From the NCBI GenBank assembly GCA_018798825.1, contig CP076356.1, positions 372,001 to 436,000 of the forward strand: a stretch of DNA of 64,000 nucleotides. Direction: 5' to 3'. Positions 27,748-37,356 of the stretch are shown here, one piece after another (positions within the stretch are counted from its first letter, which is position 1; every line of letters begins with the position of its first letter). Under the pieces are notes generated by a model that saw only the letters and a list, made by a program, of their open reading frames with translations, was not told the origin of the DNA and ran no database searches. The stretch is from Ochrobactrum sp. BTU1 (lineage in GTDB: Bacteria > Pseudomonadota > Alphaproteobacteria > Rhizobiales > Rhizobiaceae). Both the position numbers and the translations under genes were made by a program.

Positions 27748-28899
27748 TTATCGTTTATGACCCGTGTCGAGCTTTCGTTCCATGTGCATTGAGTATCTCG
27801 ACATAGCGAAGCAGAAAACCCAAAATACAAAGCCAGCGAATATTAATCCAGTCACTGGAGTGACAGGTGAAGCCCAATTTGCGTCGGAAAAATTCAGACG
27901 AACAATCCCGAGCAAGTCGAACATTGCGATAATTGTCACGAGAGAAGTATCCTTGAACAGGCCAATGAAAGTGTTAACGATGCCTGGGATCACCAGTTTC
28001 ATTGCCTGCGGAAGGACGATGAGGATCATTTTCTGCCAATAGTTCAAGCCAAGCGCATCTGCGCCTTCATATTGGCCTTTCGGCATTGCTTGAAGACCAC
28101 CACGTACCACTTCAGCCATGTAAGCTGAAGCGAAAAGCGAGACACCGAACAATGCGCGGATAAATTTATCGACGGTAAAACCTTGCGGGAGGAAGAGTGG
28201 CAAGACGACGCTTGCCATGAACAATACCGCCAGCAATGGTATCCCGCGCACCAGCTCGATAAACGCAGTTGAAAGAATACGGACTACAGGCAACCCGGAC
28301 CTGCGGCCTAACGCAAGCAGGACACCCAGCGGCAGTGATACAGAAATGCCCACAAAGGAAAGTGTCAGCGTGACAAGCAACCCGCCCCAGAGTGAGGTTT
28401 CGACATATGGCAAGCCGAAAATACCACCAATAAGCAAGACCACTGAAACAACTGGCAATAGCAGGAACATAAGTGCTGCATTAAGCGCTTTGTGTCCGAC
28501 CTTTGACCGAAGGAGCGGGATCAACAGGACTGCGAAGAGCACAAAGACTACAATCGGACGCCAGCGCTGATCCATTGGATAACGACCGAAAATAAACTGA
28601 TCCATCTTTGCATTGACAAACGCCCAGCACGCGCCCGACCAACCTTCGGGCTGGATGCCACCCTGAGCAATCGTCGAACAGGCCTCGCGTCCGCTGCCTG
28701 ACCATGATGCATCAATGAAAAGCCACTTTACTGCGGGCGGCAGCATCCATCCGATGAGAAGCAGAGCCATAATGGTAAAGATGCTATCTTTCAGGCTCCC
28801 AAACAACGAACGATGTATCCATCCGAGCGCACCAGTACGTATTGCTGGTGTTGGCAGGGCAGGGTGCATTTCTTTGCGGACGAAATGTGTATCGCTCAT
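27748..28899 (-). CDS. aapM: Amino-acid ABC permease AapM
   Basis: 383 residues, longer than ordinary HisM-type permeases because of an N-terminal extension with a periplasmic loop, as in AapM. The HEAAT permease core appears near 175-370. The EAA loop reads [23 protein letters not shown], and [16 protein letters not shown] and [14 protein letters not shown] are nearby. GGAGCGG precedes the ATG, and the gene starts 1 bp after the aapQ stop. Confidence 0.92.
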   Translation of the reverse strand: MSDTHFVRKEMHPALPTPAIRTGALGWIHRSLFGSLKDSIFTIMALLLIGWMLPPAVKWLFIDASWSGSGREACSTIAQGGIQPEGWSGACWAFVNAKMDQFIFGRYPMDQRWRPIVVFVLFAVLLIPLLRSKVGHKALNAALMFLLLPVVSVVLLIGGIFGLPYVETSLWGGLLVTLTLSFVGISVSLPLGVLLALGRRSGLPVVRILSTAFIELVRGIPLLAVLFMASVVLPLFLPQGFTVDKFIRALFGVSLFASAYMAEVVRGGLQAMPKGQYEGADALGLNYWQKMILIVLPQAMKLVIPGIVNTFIGLFKDTSLVTIIAMFDLLGIVRLNFSDANWASPVTPVTGLIFAGFVFWVFCFAMSRYSMHMERKLDTGHKR

Positions 28900-28900
28900 T

Positions 28901-30094
28901 TTACCGCTCCTTCAGCGCCACTTTTGTATTGAACCAGTTCATGAAGCCGGAAGCGGAAAGGCTTAGCGATACGAACACGATGGCCCAAATTGTAATGACT
29001 TCAATCGCCTGTCCTGTCTGGTTCATGATTGTTCCACCGATAGAGACGATATCAGCGTAGCCGACCGCAATAGCGAGTGAGGAATCCTTCATTAGGTTGA
29101 GATACTGGCTTGTGAGCGGAGGAATAATGATCCGCATTGCCTGAGGTACGACAACAAGGCGGTTGGTCAATGAGGGTGACAGTCCTAATGCATGTGCGGC
29201 TTCTGTCTGGCCACTGCTAACGCCAACGATACCGGACCTGACAATCTCGGCGATGTAGGCTGCCGTGTAAAAAGACAGTGACAAGAACAATGACAAGAAC
29301 TCTGGTCCAACTGTCATGCCGCCCTGAAGACGGAAGCGTCCAAGTTCGGGAAGGTCGAAGGAAAGCGTGCCGCCACTCATGAGTAGTGTGAGTGTTGGCA
29401 ACACTAGAAAAAGTCCAATTGATGTCCAAAGGACGGGCAAACGTCTGCCCGTCGCAACCTGCCTTTTGCGTGAGAAAAACCCAATTGTGATACTTGCTAG
29501 GATGGCGATGACAAAGGCTGAGAAAACCAAACTACTAGAACCACCAAAGTCAGGTTTCGGAAATGATATGCCCCGATTGTTAATGAAGATCGATAAAGGA
29601 AGTTCAATCGATTGCTTAATTTGCGGCAAGACTGAAATCACGCCAACGTACCAAAAAAAGACGATCAGAAGTGGCGGAATATTTCGGAAAATCTCGATGT
29701 AGACTGTGCACAATTTGGCGACCAGCCAATTGTTAGATAGCCGGCCAATACCAATGAGGAAACCCAGAATGGTTGCAGCGACAATTCCAGTGGCAGCCAC
29801 AAGCAAAGTGTTGAGAAATCCAACAAGAAGCGCGCGCCCATAGGTAGAGTCGCTCGAAAAGGGAATTAACGCCTGTGAAATATCGAAGCCCGCGCGGCCG
29901 TCCAAGAAGCCAAAGCCTGACGCGATATTCGCACGCTGCAAGTTTGTGATTGTATTTGAGATAACCCAGTATCCAGCTGCAACAAGGCATATGAGTACAG
30001 CTATCTGAAATAGTTGCCCGCGAAACTTCGGATCGTTTATGGGACGCATTTTTTTGTCTGGACCAAGCTCTTTGGTCATGACGTTTTCAGCCAT
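28901..30094 (-). CDS. aapQ: Amino-acid ABC permease AapQ
   Basis: 397 residues from the ATG at 30094, which has GGAGGG nine bases upstream; the frame stays open to 30187 without signal. The extended N-terminus and large periplasmic loop are typical of AapQ. The permease core has [15 protein letters not shown], the EAA loop [19 protein letters not shown] and [19 protein letters not shown]. It pairs with AapM. Confidence 0.92.
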   Translation of the reverse strand: MAENVMTKELGPDKKMRPINDPKFRGQLFQIAVLICLVAAGYWVISNTITNLQRANIASGFGFLDGRAGFDISQALIPFSSDSTYGRALLVGFLNTLLVAATGIVAATILGFLIGIGRLSNNWLVAKLCTVYIEIFRNIPPLLIVFFWYVGVISVLPQIKQSIELPLSIFINNRGISFPKPDFGGSSSLVFSAFVIAILASITIGFFSRKRQVATGRRLPVLWTSIGLFLVLPTLTLLMSGGTLSFDLPELGRFRLQGGMTVGPEFLSLFLSLSFYTAAYIAEIVRSGIVGVSSGQTEAAHALGLSPSLTNRLVVVPQAMRIIIPPLTSQYLNLMKDSSLAIAVGYADIVSIGGTIMNQTGQAIEVITIWAIVFVSLSLSASGFMNWFNTKVALKER

Positions 30095-30218
30095 GGATGA
30101 GTTCCCTCCGAATGTCAGGCGCGTCCTGGTAGGCTTTGGTGGAAGGACCCCAAAACTATACCAAGGCAGATATAAGGAAGAGCGCATCAGCGCTCTTCCG
30201 GATATGGCGAAGGATTAC

Positions 30219-31244
30219 TTAGCGAACAGGTGGGGCATATTGGATGCCACCCTTATTCCAAAGCTGGTTCAAACCGCGGTCGATTTTCAATGGGCTGTCT
30301 TTGCCAAGGTTTCGCTCGAAGATTTCGCCGTAATTGCCGACGCTCTTGATCGCATTTTCAGACCAGGCGTTTTCGAGGCCGAGATCCGTGCCAATCTTGT
30401 TGCCGCTTTCAACACCCAGAAAGCGCTGAATATCCGGATTCACAGATTGCTTCATTTCATCAAGATTGGCCTGTGTAATGCCAAATTCTTCAGCATTGAT
30501 CAGTGCGTAGTGAACCCAGCTGACAATATCGAACCATTGATCGTCGCCGTGACGTACGACGAGGCCGAGTGGCTCTTTGGAAATGATTTCAGGCAGGACA
30601 ACGTGATTGTCTGGATCTTTCAAAGTCAAGCGCAGCGAATAAAGTGCCGATTGGTCTGTAGTGTAGACATCGCAGCGGCCTGCTGCATAGGCGCCGTCAA
30701 CCTCTTCCTGTTTCTCGAAGACAATTGGTTCATACGTAATCTTGTTGGCGCGGAAATAATCCGCCACGTTCATTTCTGTCGTGGTGCCGGTTTGAAGACA
30801 AACAGAAGCGCCATCCAAATCTAGAGCGGATTTGACGCCAAGGTCTTTGCGGACCATGAAGCCTTGACCATCGTAGAAATTGACGGGACGAAAGTTGAAA
30901 CCAAGGGCGGTATCACGGCTGATTGTCCAGGTTGTTTCGCGTGAAAGCAGATCCACTTCTCCCGACTGGAGAGCTGGTGTGCGTTCCTTAGAGGTCAAAG
31001 GAATGTACTTCACCTTTGTCGCATCGCCCAGAACGGCCGCGGCTACGGCTTTACAATAATCGACAGAAAAACCTGACCATTCACCTTTGTCATTTGGGGC
31101 TGCGAAGCCGGCTAGCCCGCTGTTGACACCGCAATGCAAAACACCCCGTGCTTTCACATCCGATAGGGTGGATGCTGAAGACATCGATGTTGCAGATGTG
31201 GCGGCAATCATTCCCATTACAGTGCTAAGAAGAACCTTTTTCAT
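30219..31244 (-). CDS. aapJ: Amino-acid ABC periplasmic binding protein AapJ
   Basis: 341 residues: signal peptide to about residue 25, then an SBP3-type binding protein starting TLSDVKARGVLHCGVNSGLAGFA. Further family segments are WSGFSVDYCKAVAAAVLGD, TSKERTPALQSGEVDLLSRETTWT and LQTGTTTEMNVADYF. AapJ proteins are long for the class and bind many L-amino acids. AGGGTG precedes the ATG. A 261-codon + strand frame (30039-30824) is its antisense shadow. Confidence 0.93.
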   Translation of the reverse strand: MKKVLLSTVMGMIAATSATSMSSASTLSDVKARGVLHCGVNSGLAGFAAPNDKGEWSGFSVDYCKAVAAAVLGDATKVKYIPLTSKERTPALQSGEVDLLSRETTWTISRDTALGFNFRPVNFYDGQGFMVRKDLGVKSALDLDGASVCLQTGTTTEMNVADYFRANKITYEPIVFEKQEEVDGAYAAGRCDVYTTDQSALYSLRLTLKDPDNHVVLPEIISKEPLGLVVRHGDDQWFDIVSWVHYALINAEEFGITQANLDEMKQSVNPDIQRFLGVESGNKIGTDLGLENAWSENAIKSVGNYGEIFERNLGKDSPLKIDRGLNQLWNKGGIQYAPPVR

Positions 31245-31339
31245 TGTTACACCCTATTTATCTGGCTTAAAGAGCCGCTTTAAGTTGAGAAGGTCCATCA
31301 GCAGGCGGCAAAACACTGCCTGCTGAAAATTTCTAGATG

Positions 31340-32548
31340 TTATTTCTGGAGTTTGTTGACTGCTGCAACGACGCGTGCGCAAGCACCGAGCAGGGTTTCA
31401 GTCGCTACTGCATATGCGAAGCGAATGTGGCCTGGCATGCCGAATGCATCGCCGTGGACAACGCCAACATGTGCTTCCTCCAGAAGATATGAAGCGACAT
31501 CGAGATCGCTTGCAATAACCTTGCCGTCAGTAGTTTGACGGCCGAACAAGGCCGAGCAATCTGCAAAAACATAGAACGCGCCTTCTGGAGCATCTGCTTC
31601 GAGCCCATCAGCTTGAGCAATCATGTCCATTGCAATCGCGCGGCGCTCACTCAGAATTCGGAGCCACTCGGGCATGAAGTCATGGCCACCATTAAGCGCT
31701 GCGACGGCGGCTCCCTGACTGATGGATGACGGATGTGCCGTGCTCTGGGACTGCAACATCTCCATTGCAGAAACGAGCCAGGCAGGACCGCCAGAATAGC
31801 CAAGCCGCCAGCCAGTCATGGAGAAACCCTTGGAGACCCCATTGATCGTAAGTGTGCGATCAAAAAGTGCGGGCTCTACCGCTGCGGGCGTTTCAAAGGT
31901 CCCCTGATAAACAACATGTTCATAAATGTCATCTGCCATAACAAGCACGCTAGGATGACGCAAAAGGACATCAGTCAATGCCTTGAGTTCATCCTTAGAG
32001 TAAACGGCTCCAGTCGGATTGCTTGGCGAATTTAGAATAACCCAGCGGGTATTTGGGGTGATTGCAGCTTCTAATTCTTCGGGCTGCAATATCCAGCGGT
32101 TGCTTCGCTTTGTTGCGACGGAAACTGGAACGCCGCCGGCAAGGCGGATCATATCAGGATATGAAACCCAGTAAGGTGCTGGGATAATGACTTCATCACC
32201 CGCATCCAGAGTGGCAAAGAATGCGTTGAAAATCAGCTGCTTGGCGCCAGCCCCTGCAATGACCTGGTTGGCCTCGTAACTCAGATTATTCTCAGACTTG
32301 AATTTATGGATTATCGCAGCCTTTAGGGCCGCTGTGCCGGACACGGCCGTATATTTTGTTTCGCCATTACGGATGGCTTCAACACCTGCATCGGCGATTG
32401 ATTTTGGCGTGGCGAAGTCAAGCTCACCTTCGCCGAGGTTTACGACGTCGAAACCTGCTGTACGTAAGGCGCGAACTTTATTGGAAATTTCGGCTGTTGG
32501 AGACGCGCCGATAACACTCATGCGTGGTGCAAGACGTTGGATGGACAT
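31340..32548 (-). CDS. Class I PLP aminotransferase (aspartate aminotransferase-like)
   Basis: 402 residues of fold-type I. The substrate-binding N-terminal GEGELDFATP stands in place of GEPDFxTP. NSPSNPTGAVYS holds the conserved Asn, MADDIYEHVVY follows, and the PLP-Lys is in NGVSKGFSMTGWRLGY near 235; the C-terminal Arg is in PGHIRFAYA. It resembles the AatA group. Placed between the aldolase gene and aapJ, it likely transaminates the imported amino acid rather than serving central metabolism. Confidence 0.88.
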   Translation of the reverse strand: MSIQRLAPRMSVIGASPTAEISNKVRALRTAGFDVVNLGEGELDFATPKSIADAGVEAIRNGETKYTAVSGTAALKAAIIHKFKSENNLSYEANQVIAGAGAKQLIFNAFFATLDAGDEVIIPAPYWVSYPDMIRLAGGVPVSVATKRSNRWILQPEELEAAITPNTRWVILNSPSNPTGAVYSKDELKALTDVLLRHPSVLVMADDIYEHVVYQGTFETPAAVEPALFDRTLTINGVSKGFSMTGWRLGYSGGPAWLVSAMEMLQSQSTAHPSSISQGAAVAALNGGHDFMPEWLRILSERRAIAMDMIAQADGLEADAPEGAFYVFADCSALFGRQTTDGKVIASDLDVASYLLEEAHVGVVHGDAFGMPGHIRFAYAVATETLLGACARVVAAVNKLQK

Positions 32549-32619
32549 GGGATAGTCTTTCCGGGGTGTGGCAAGGATACTTGGAAATTGAGGGGGTGCC
32601 GAATAGCGGCACGCCGTTG

Positions 32620-33435
32620 TCAGTATGCGCGCAACTTTTGATCGTCTGACCGTGGGGAAGAGGGATTACTGATGCTTTTATATGCGTCCAACGCGCCTTT
32701 CGCCGCATCGCGAAGAAGCGCGACGTCATGCGGTCCAGCAATAATACGATATCCACGTGCGACCAGGTCTGCGACCGAGGCGCCTGCGTTAGGAACGGTC
32801 CCCATGATCTTTCCTGAACGCAAAATAGCTTCTTCGGCTCTCTTAACGAGCGCACGAACTTCGGGATCATCCGTCTGTTCCAGCTTGCCAATAGATCCGG
32901 CCAAGTCATTAACGCCAATGAAGACGCAGTCGAGACCTTCAATTGCACAGATAGCGTCAATCTGCTCGACAGCTGAGGCAGATTCAACCTGACAAATTGT
33001 TAGAAGGTTTTCGTTTGCCTGATGGATGTAATTTGGAACAAGTCCATAGGTCGATGCGCGTACGACACCTGCCGCATAGCCACGGCGTCCATGTGGTGGA
33101 TAATAGCAAGCTGCGACCGCAGAACGTGCTTCCTCAACATTTTCCACGGACGGGATCATGACTGACTGAACGCCAGCGTCGAGAATACGCTTCAAATAGA
33201 CATGATCGTTCCACGGAACGCGTACAATCGCGGGCGTTGGGGTTCCTGCGACGGCCCGCAACTCATCAACGATTGTTGCAGCATCACCGACGCCGTGCTC
33301 ATGATCAAGAAGTAAGAAATCAAATCCGATATGACCTAAAATCTCGGCAGCTGTAACGGAGCCGCCGGCCACCCAGCAGCCGAATGCGACCTCTCCCGCC
33401 AAAAGGCGAGCTTTGAGTTGATTAGTTTTAAACAT
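32620..33435 (-). CDS. HpcH/HpaI family 2-oxo-4-hydroxy-acid aldolase
   Basis: 271 residues with the metal-dependent class II pyruvate aldolase pattern: FDFLLLDHEHGVGD near 40-53, TPAIVRVPWNDHVYLKRILDAG, GVQSVMIPSVENVEEA, PPHGRRGYA, the metal ligand Glu in ICQVESASAVEQID, and Asp in VFIGVNDLAGSIG (usually IGPxDLA). The family splits 4-hydroxy-2-oxo acids into pyruvate and an aldehyde. It is first gene of the aldolase-aminotransferase-aap unit. GGAG lies ten bases before ATG. Confidence 0.88.
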   Translation of the reverse strand: MFKTNQLKARLLAGEVAFGCWVAGGSVTAAEILGHIGFDFLLLDHEHGVGDAATIVDELRAVAGTPTPAIVRVPWNDHVYLKRILDAGVQSVMIPSVENVEEARSAVAACYYPPHGRRGYAAGVVRASTYGLVPNYIHQANENLLTICQVESASAVEQIDAICAIEGLDCVFIGVNDLAGSIGKLEQTDDPEVRALVKRAEEAILRSGKIMGTVPNAGASVADLVARGYRIIAGPHDVALLRDAAKGALDAYKSISNPSSPRSDDQKLRAY

Positions 33436-33871
33436 GCAGTGAGGACTCCATCAGCTCGATACGTGCCGCCGACGAGACAAGCTCCTCCACAGCCTGATCG
33501 AGCTTTTATCAAGAGCTGAAACAAAGAGTCAATATGATTGATTGGTAAAAGATACTTCACTAACATGTCAGTCACAAATAAGGTAATTTAATAGGAAATT
33601 TCCCGCGCATTAAATCATCACAATCGCAGAGCCTATGATGATCGATCTTCGTTCCATTGATATCGGTCAGGCACTCCCAGAGCGTTGACGAAGACGGTAA
33701 GAATGCAATTTGAGTGAGTCCGGGGCGCGAATTAATGGGTGTCACGCGAAACTGTCGAAGAACATCTCAGAGATTTAACTGACGTTCATATCATTCGCCT
33801 TCAGGAAGAGGTTCCAGTATCCGCGCTGAAGAGCCGTTGAGATTTCCGTACAGCGTCAAGCCACAGTCATT
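33436..33871. other. Upstream region of the aldolase unit
   Basis: It should hold the promoter of the minus-strand unit within about 33440-33600, an AT-rich stretch. No gene seen in the remainder. Confidence 0.3.
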
Positions 33872-34108
33872 CTACACGCCGCACCATCTCCGCCAACCAC
33901 TGCAATAACGGCGTTGTACGCGTCGATGCTGTTCGGTAACGAATGCAAGTCTCATCTTCAGAATTCCCACAGGAGCGGAAAACAGCATGACGATATGGCG
34001 GGGTGGGCACGCGTCCAATCGCAGAATTTCCGCGTCACAATTTAACAAAGGCGCTAGCACTTCGACGGCAACGGGCTCTTCACACAAACTCAACCCAACT
34101 AAGCCCAT
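33872..34108 (-). pseudogene. Possible LysR C-terminal remnant
   Basis: One minus-strand frame gives LSLCEEPVAVEVLAPLL and then a PPRHIVMLFSAPVGI and KMRLAFVTE run. This resembles the end of LysR effector domains (a VADDLAAGRLVPLL-like strand, then PxRH...KVRAF). The reading then becomes Arg/Trp-rich and unlike any protein. No HTH or earlier part is found. Weak evidence; it could be chance. Confidence 0.25.
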
Positions 34109-34280
34109 AGGGATGGTTGGGGCAGGAGAGAGCTATTGCGAGGATCGCTACAGACAAGCCGATATTCATTAGTTTCAAAAACGAAGCGAGGGAAAAGTGT
34201 TTGTTTCCATGTTCTCCCGTTTGATCGAAGGCAAACGTGTCACGCCGTTGGCAGCGGAGGACGAAGGCTTTCGGCATGAT

Positions 34281-35177
34281 TCAATGCGGGCATGAAGCGG
34301 CCTCCGTCACTATCCACTCGATAAATTTGCGCATTTCGGGTCGTTGTGTCCGATGCTCTGCGGTCACGATGTAATAGGCAAATTCCGTGGGCCAAGGCTG
34401 ATCGATTGCCACGACCAATCGACCGGCGTTTACTTCCTCCGCGGCATAAATATCGCGGATCAAGGCAATCCCTTGTCCTGATATCGCAGCTCTGATGAGC
34501 AGATAATCATCATCAAACGAAGGGCCGCGCAACATACGTTCATCAGGAGCAACGCCCAGCGCTTGAAACCACAGCTGCCAGTCGGCGCGGTCAGCATCTT
34601 GGAGAAGTGGATGAGCCAAACAATCTTCTATAGTCCGTATCTTTGGACCTGAAGCCAACAATTCAGCGCTTGCGACAGCGACCATTTTAGGGGTGATCAA
34701 ATGGGCGCTGTTACAGCCGGGATAGTTCCCAAGCCCGTGCCTGATCGCGATATCAACTGGACCACGACGCAGATCAACGAGATTGGGGCTTGCTTCAATG
34801 CGCAATTCAATATCTGGATTCTTGTCTTTGAATTTTCCCAAGCGCGGTACGAGCCAAGACGCTGCGAACGAAGGAACCGTCGATATCGTGACTGACTGGG
34901 ACTTGGATTTGCTCTCGAGCTGATTGAGACTGAGTTCAATCTGATCAAAGGCCAGTTGAAGGGCAGGGTAAGCACACGCACCGTCATCTGTCAGTTCAAC
35001 GCCGTAACGTGTGCGGGAAAATAGGCTTTTTCCGGTACGCTGTTCCAACAGGCGCAATTGTTGGCTGACAGCGCCCGCAGTAACGCCCATAGCCTCTGCT
35101 GCCCGTTTAAGGCTCCTATGGCGGGCGGTCTCTGTAAATGCCCGCAATGCCAGAAGCGGTAGCACTCGTCCCATCAC
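34281..35177 (-). CDS. LysR-family regulator (GcvA-like)
   Basis: 298 residues. The HTH is at about 5-65 (ALRAFTETARHRSLKRAAEAMGVTAGAVSQQLRLLEQRTG). The effector domain is of the GcvA type (SVTISTVPSFAASWLVPRLGKF; VDIAIRHGLGNYPG). It is divergent from the GST gene at 35445 with 267 bp between and probably controls the GST-LLM pair. Confidence 0.87.
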   Translation of the reverse strand: MMGRVLPLLALRAFTETARHRSLKRAAEAMGVTAGAVSQQLRLLEQRTGKSLFSRTRYGVELTDDGACAYPALQLAFDQIELSLNQLESKSKSQSVTISTVPSFAASWLVPRLGKFKDKNPDIELRIEASPNLVDLRRGPVDIAIRHGLGNYPGCNSAHLITPKMVAVASAELLASGPKIRTIEDCLAHPLLQDADRADWQLWFQALGVAPDERMLRGPSFDDDYLLIRAAISGQGIALIRDIYAAEEVNAGRLVVAIDQPWPTEFAYYIVTAEHRTQRPEMRKFIEWIVTEAASCPH

Positions 35178-35444
35178 TTCCTCTTATCTTTCAAGTCTGA
35201 TCGGGTCATCTAAAGGAGCCCCGCTAGGCCTGATTGCTAACACTGAAACCTTAAAACCAGAACAGATATTTTTCGTCTAAGAATATAGGCAATCTAAATT
35301 ATGATTGAGAATTGATCGTTTCTCAAACCCAGCCTCTCCTTTTAACTGTTCCGTACCGAATGCCCCACTCGTCCCAGGACAGGTTGAAGAAAGGACGCCA
35401 TAAATTGTCAGATTTGAAAGCGAAGCACTTCGAAAGAAGACGGG

Positions 35445-36068
35445 ATGATTGACCTCTATACAGATGCATCGCCCAATGGGTTCAAAATCACTATCGCGCT
35501 TGAAGAGCTTGACCTTGCTTATCAAACCCATCACGTGAAAATTGAAAATGCGGATAATCGCACGCTCGAGTTCCTGGAGCTCAATCCTCATGGGCGCATT
35601 CCGGTCATCGTCGACAACGATGCCGGCATAACACTGTTTGAATCAGCAGCAATTCTTCTCTATCTCGCAAAAAAAGCCGGGAGACTTTTGCCCGTCGATT
35701 CCGGTGATCGCTGGAAAGCAATCCAGTGGCTACAGTTCCATGCATCGAGCGTGGGACCAATCCTCGGGCAGCGTGTTCATTTTGAGATGTTTGCTCCCCA
35801 GTCTTTCCCGGCTGCAATCGAGCGCTACCAAGTTTTAACTGAGGAAGCCTTTTCAACTTTGGACCGCCATTTGAGCCGCAATCAATGGTTCGCCGGAGAC
35901 GAGTATTCCATCGCAGATATCGCCAACTTTGGTTGGACACATATTGCAATGATCTGCGGATTTGACTTGTCGAATTTCAGCAATCTCTCAGCCTGGCATT
36001 ACAGAATGGCAGAAAGAGATGCTGTTAAGCGCGGCGTGCTTATCCCTGTCCCTGCTACTGGCCCTTAA
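35445..36068 (+). CDS. Glutathione S-transferase family protein (YfcG-like)
   Basis: 207 residues. The thioredoxin-fold N-terminal half (ASPNGFKITIALEE; NPHGRIPVIVD with the cis-Pro; LFESAAILLYLA with the GSH-binding E-S pair) is followed by an all-helical half (WFAGDEYSIADIANFGW, the N-capping box). The T/SPNG start is that of the Nu/YfcG group, which binds GSH or GSSG and acts as a disulfide reductase or peroxidase. It is 19 bp before the LLM oxidoreductase gene, likely the same operon. Confidence 0.88.
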   Translation: MIDLYTDASPNGFKITIALEELDLAYQTHHVKIENADNRTLEFLELNPHGRIPVIVDNDAGITLFESAAILLYLAKKAGRLLPVDSGDRWKAIQWLQFHASSVGPILGQRVHFEMFAPQSFPAAIERYQVLTEEAFSTLDRHLSRNQWFAGDEYSIADIANFGWTHIAMICGFDLSNFSNLSAWHYRMAERDAVKRGVLIPVPATGP

Positions 36069-36087
36069 AAATAGTCTGGAAATTCCT

Positions 36088-37140
36088 ATGCATCTCTCGT
36101 CTAATCATAATCAGAAACAGGCTCAATCCTTATCGGGGGTATCCTCCGACGCCTTTGAAAACCATCCCGGTTACAGACGAATGTTTGCACCAGACAAACT
36201 CACCCTCGGTGTTTTTCTGCCGTTGCGGTTCTATCAGGGCAGTCTCGACGTGTTGCAGGATCAGTCGCGGGTGGTGCAAAACATCGACAGACTTGGGTTC
36301 GCTGCCATATGGGTCCGCGATGTTCCACTTTTTGACCCGGCATTCGGAGATGCGGGACAAGTATTTGATCCCTTTACATATCTCGCCTATCTCGCAGCAA
36401 AAACTAAGAATATCACTCTGGCGACGGGTAGCGCCATATTTACATTGCGCCATCCTATCGATCTGGCAAAAGCTGCATCGACTATTGATAATCTTTCTGG
36501 CGGGCGTCTTGTGATGGGTATAGCATCAGGCGATCGCCCCAGCGAATTCCCAGCTTACGGGATCGATATGGATCAACGTGGCGCTCGCTTTAAAGAAGCA
36601 GTTTCGTTTTTTCGTCAGCTTACCGTTTCACAACGACCGGAAATTTCTTCAATACTTGGTAATGTGAACGGGGTTGAATTCCTGCCCCAACCGACAGTGG
36701 GGCGTATTCCGCTGATTATAACAGGCTCGAGCCGACAGACACCCGAATGGGTTGCACACAATGCGGATGGATGGCTCACTTATCCGCAATCTACTCACAC
36801 AGCGGATGGACCCAGAAGACTCGCACAAAACATCGCAGCGTGGCGAGCAAAGATTCCTGATGGAGGGTTTCGCCCTCACATGACAAATGAATGGATCGAT
36901 CTCGTTGATGATCCAGATTTCCCCCGAACGCCGTTACAAGGTGGGTATGTTCTGAGGACTGGTCGCAAAGCTCTCGTCTCTCTGCTTGAAGAATGGCGGG
37001 AGGCTGGTGTCAATCATGCTGCTTTGGGAATTCAGTTCGCACAGCGCCCTCCATCTGAGATTATCGAGGAGCTTGCTCAGGAAGTTCTACCACTCTTCCC
37101 GGCACTAAGTGGGTCAGAGTCTTTAAAAGTGCAGTACTGA
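36088..37140 (+). CDS. LLM-class (luciferase-like) flavin-dependent oxidoreductase
   Basis: 350 residues, an F420/FMN TIM-barrel fold of the bacterial luciferase superfamily. Family segments include LGVFLPLRFYQGS, LGFAAIWVRDVPLF, VFDPFTYLAYLAAKTKNI, LRHPIDLAKAASTIDNLSGGRLVMGIASGD and IPLIITGSSRQTPEW. Enzymes of this kind oxidise sulfonates, nitriles or aldehydes using FMNH2 from a partner reductase, which is not seen here. ATG 36088 is just after the GST stop; the longer frame from 35962 overlaps GST and is rejected. Confidence 0.85.
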   Translation: MHLSSNHNQKQAQSLSGVSSDAFENHPGYRRMFAPDKLTLGVFLPLRFYQGSLDVLQDQSRVVQNIDRLGFAAIWVRDVPLFDPAFGDAGQVFDPFTYLAYLAAKTKNITLATGSAIFTLRHPIDLAKAASTIDNLSGGRLVMGIASGDRPSEFPAYGIDMDQRGARFKEAVSFFRQLTVSQRPEISSILGNVNGVEFLPQPTVGRIPLIITGSSRQTPEWVAHNADGWLTYPQSTHTADGPRRLAQNIAAWRAKIPDGGFRPHMTNEWIDLVDDPDFPRTPLQGGYVLRTGRKALVSLLEEWREAGVNHAALGIQFAQRPPSEIIEELAQEVLPLFPALSGSESLKVQY

Positions 37141-37194
37141 ACCCGGTTTCTGTCACTTTGCATCTGCCATCCCCTCTCCACCAATGACCCTCAA

Positions 37195-37356
37195 TTAATC
37201 GCGGTGAGAGCGGGATTGCAGTTTGATTGCCAATTTGTCCGCGGCGTGGGTCGTACCAAGCGCAGAGAGCTGCATAAGGCTCAGATGCGAAAGCGACAGC
37301 CGGTTGATGGTATGTTCGCGCCCGTTTTCAAGCAAGTCTTGCAGATCCGGCCGTGA
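37195..37356 (-). other. In-frame open extension after the SDR stop codon
   Basis: The frame of the SDR gene continues past its TGA (37357-37359) for 53 sense codons to a TAA at 37195-37197. The sequence is helix-like and protein-like (for example DLQDLLENGREHTINRL and LGTTHAADKLAIKL). It has no start codon of its own near the TGA. It may mark a nonsense mutation, stop readthrough or the remnant of a neighbouring gene. Confidence 0.4.

Noticed and set aside
30039..30824. 261-codon + strand ORF
   Set aside because: Largely antisense to aapJ, whose protein is clearly family-like; the reverse frame gives Phe/Val-rich sequence without any domain.
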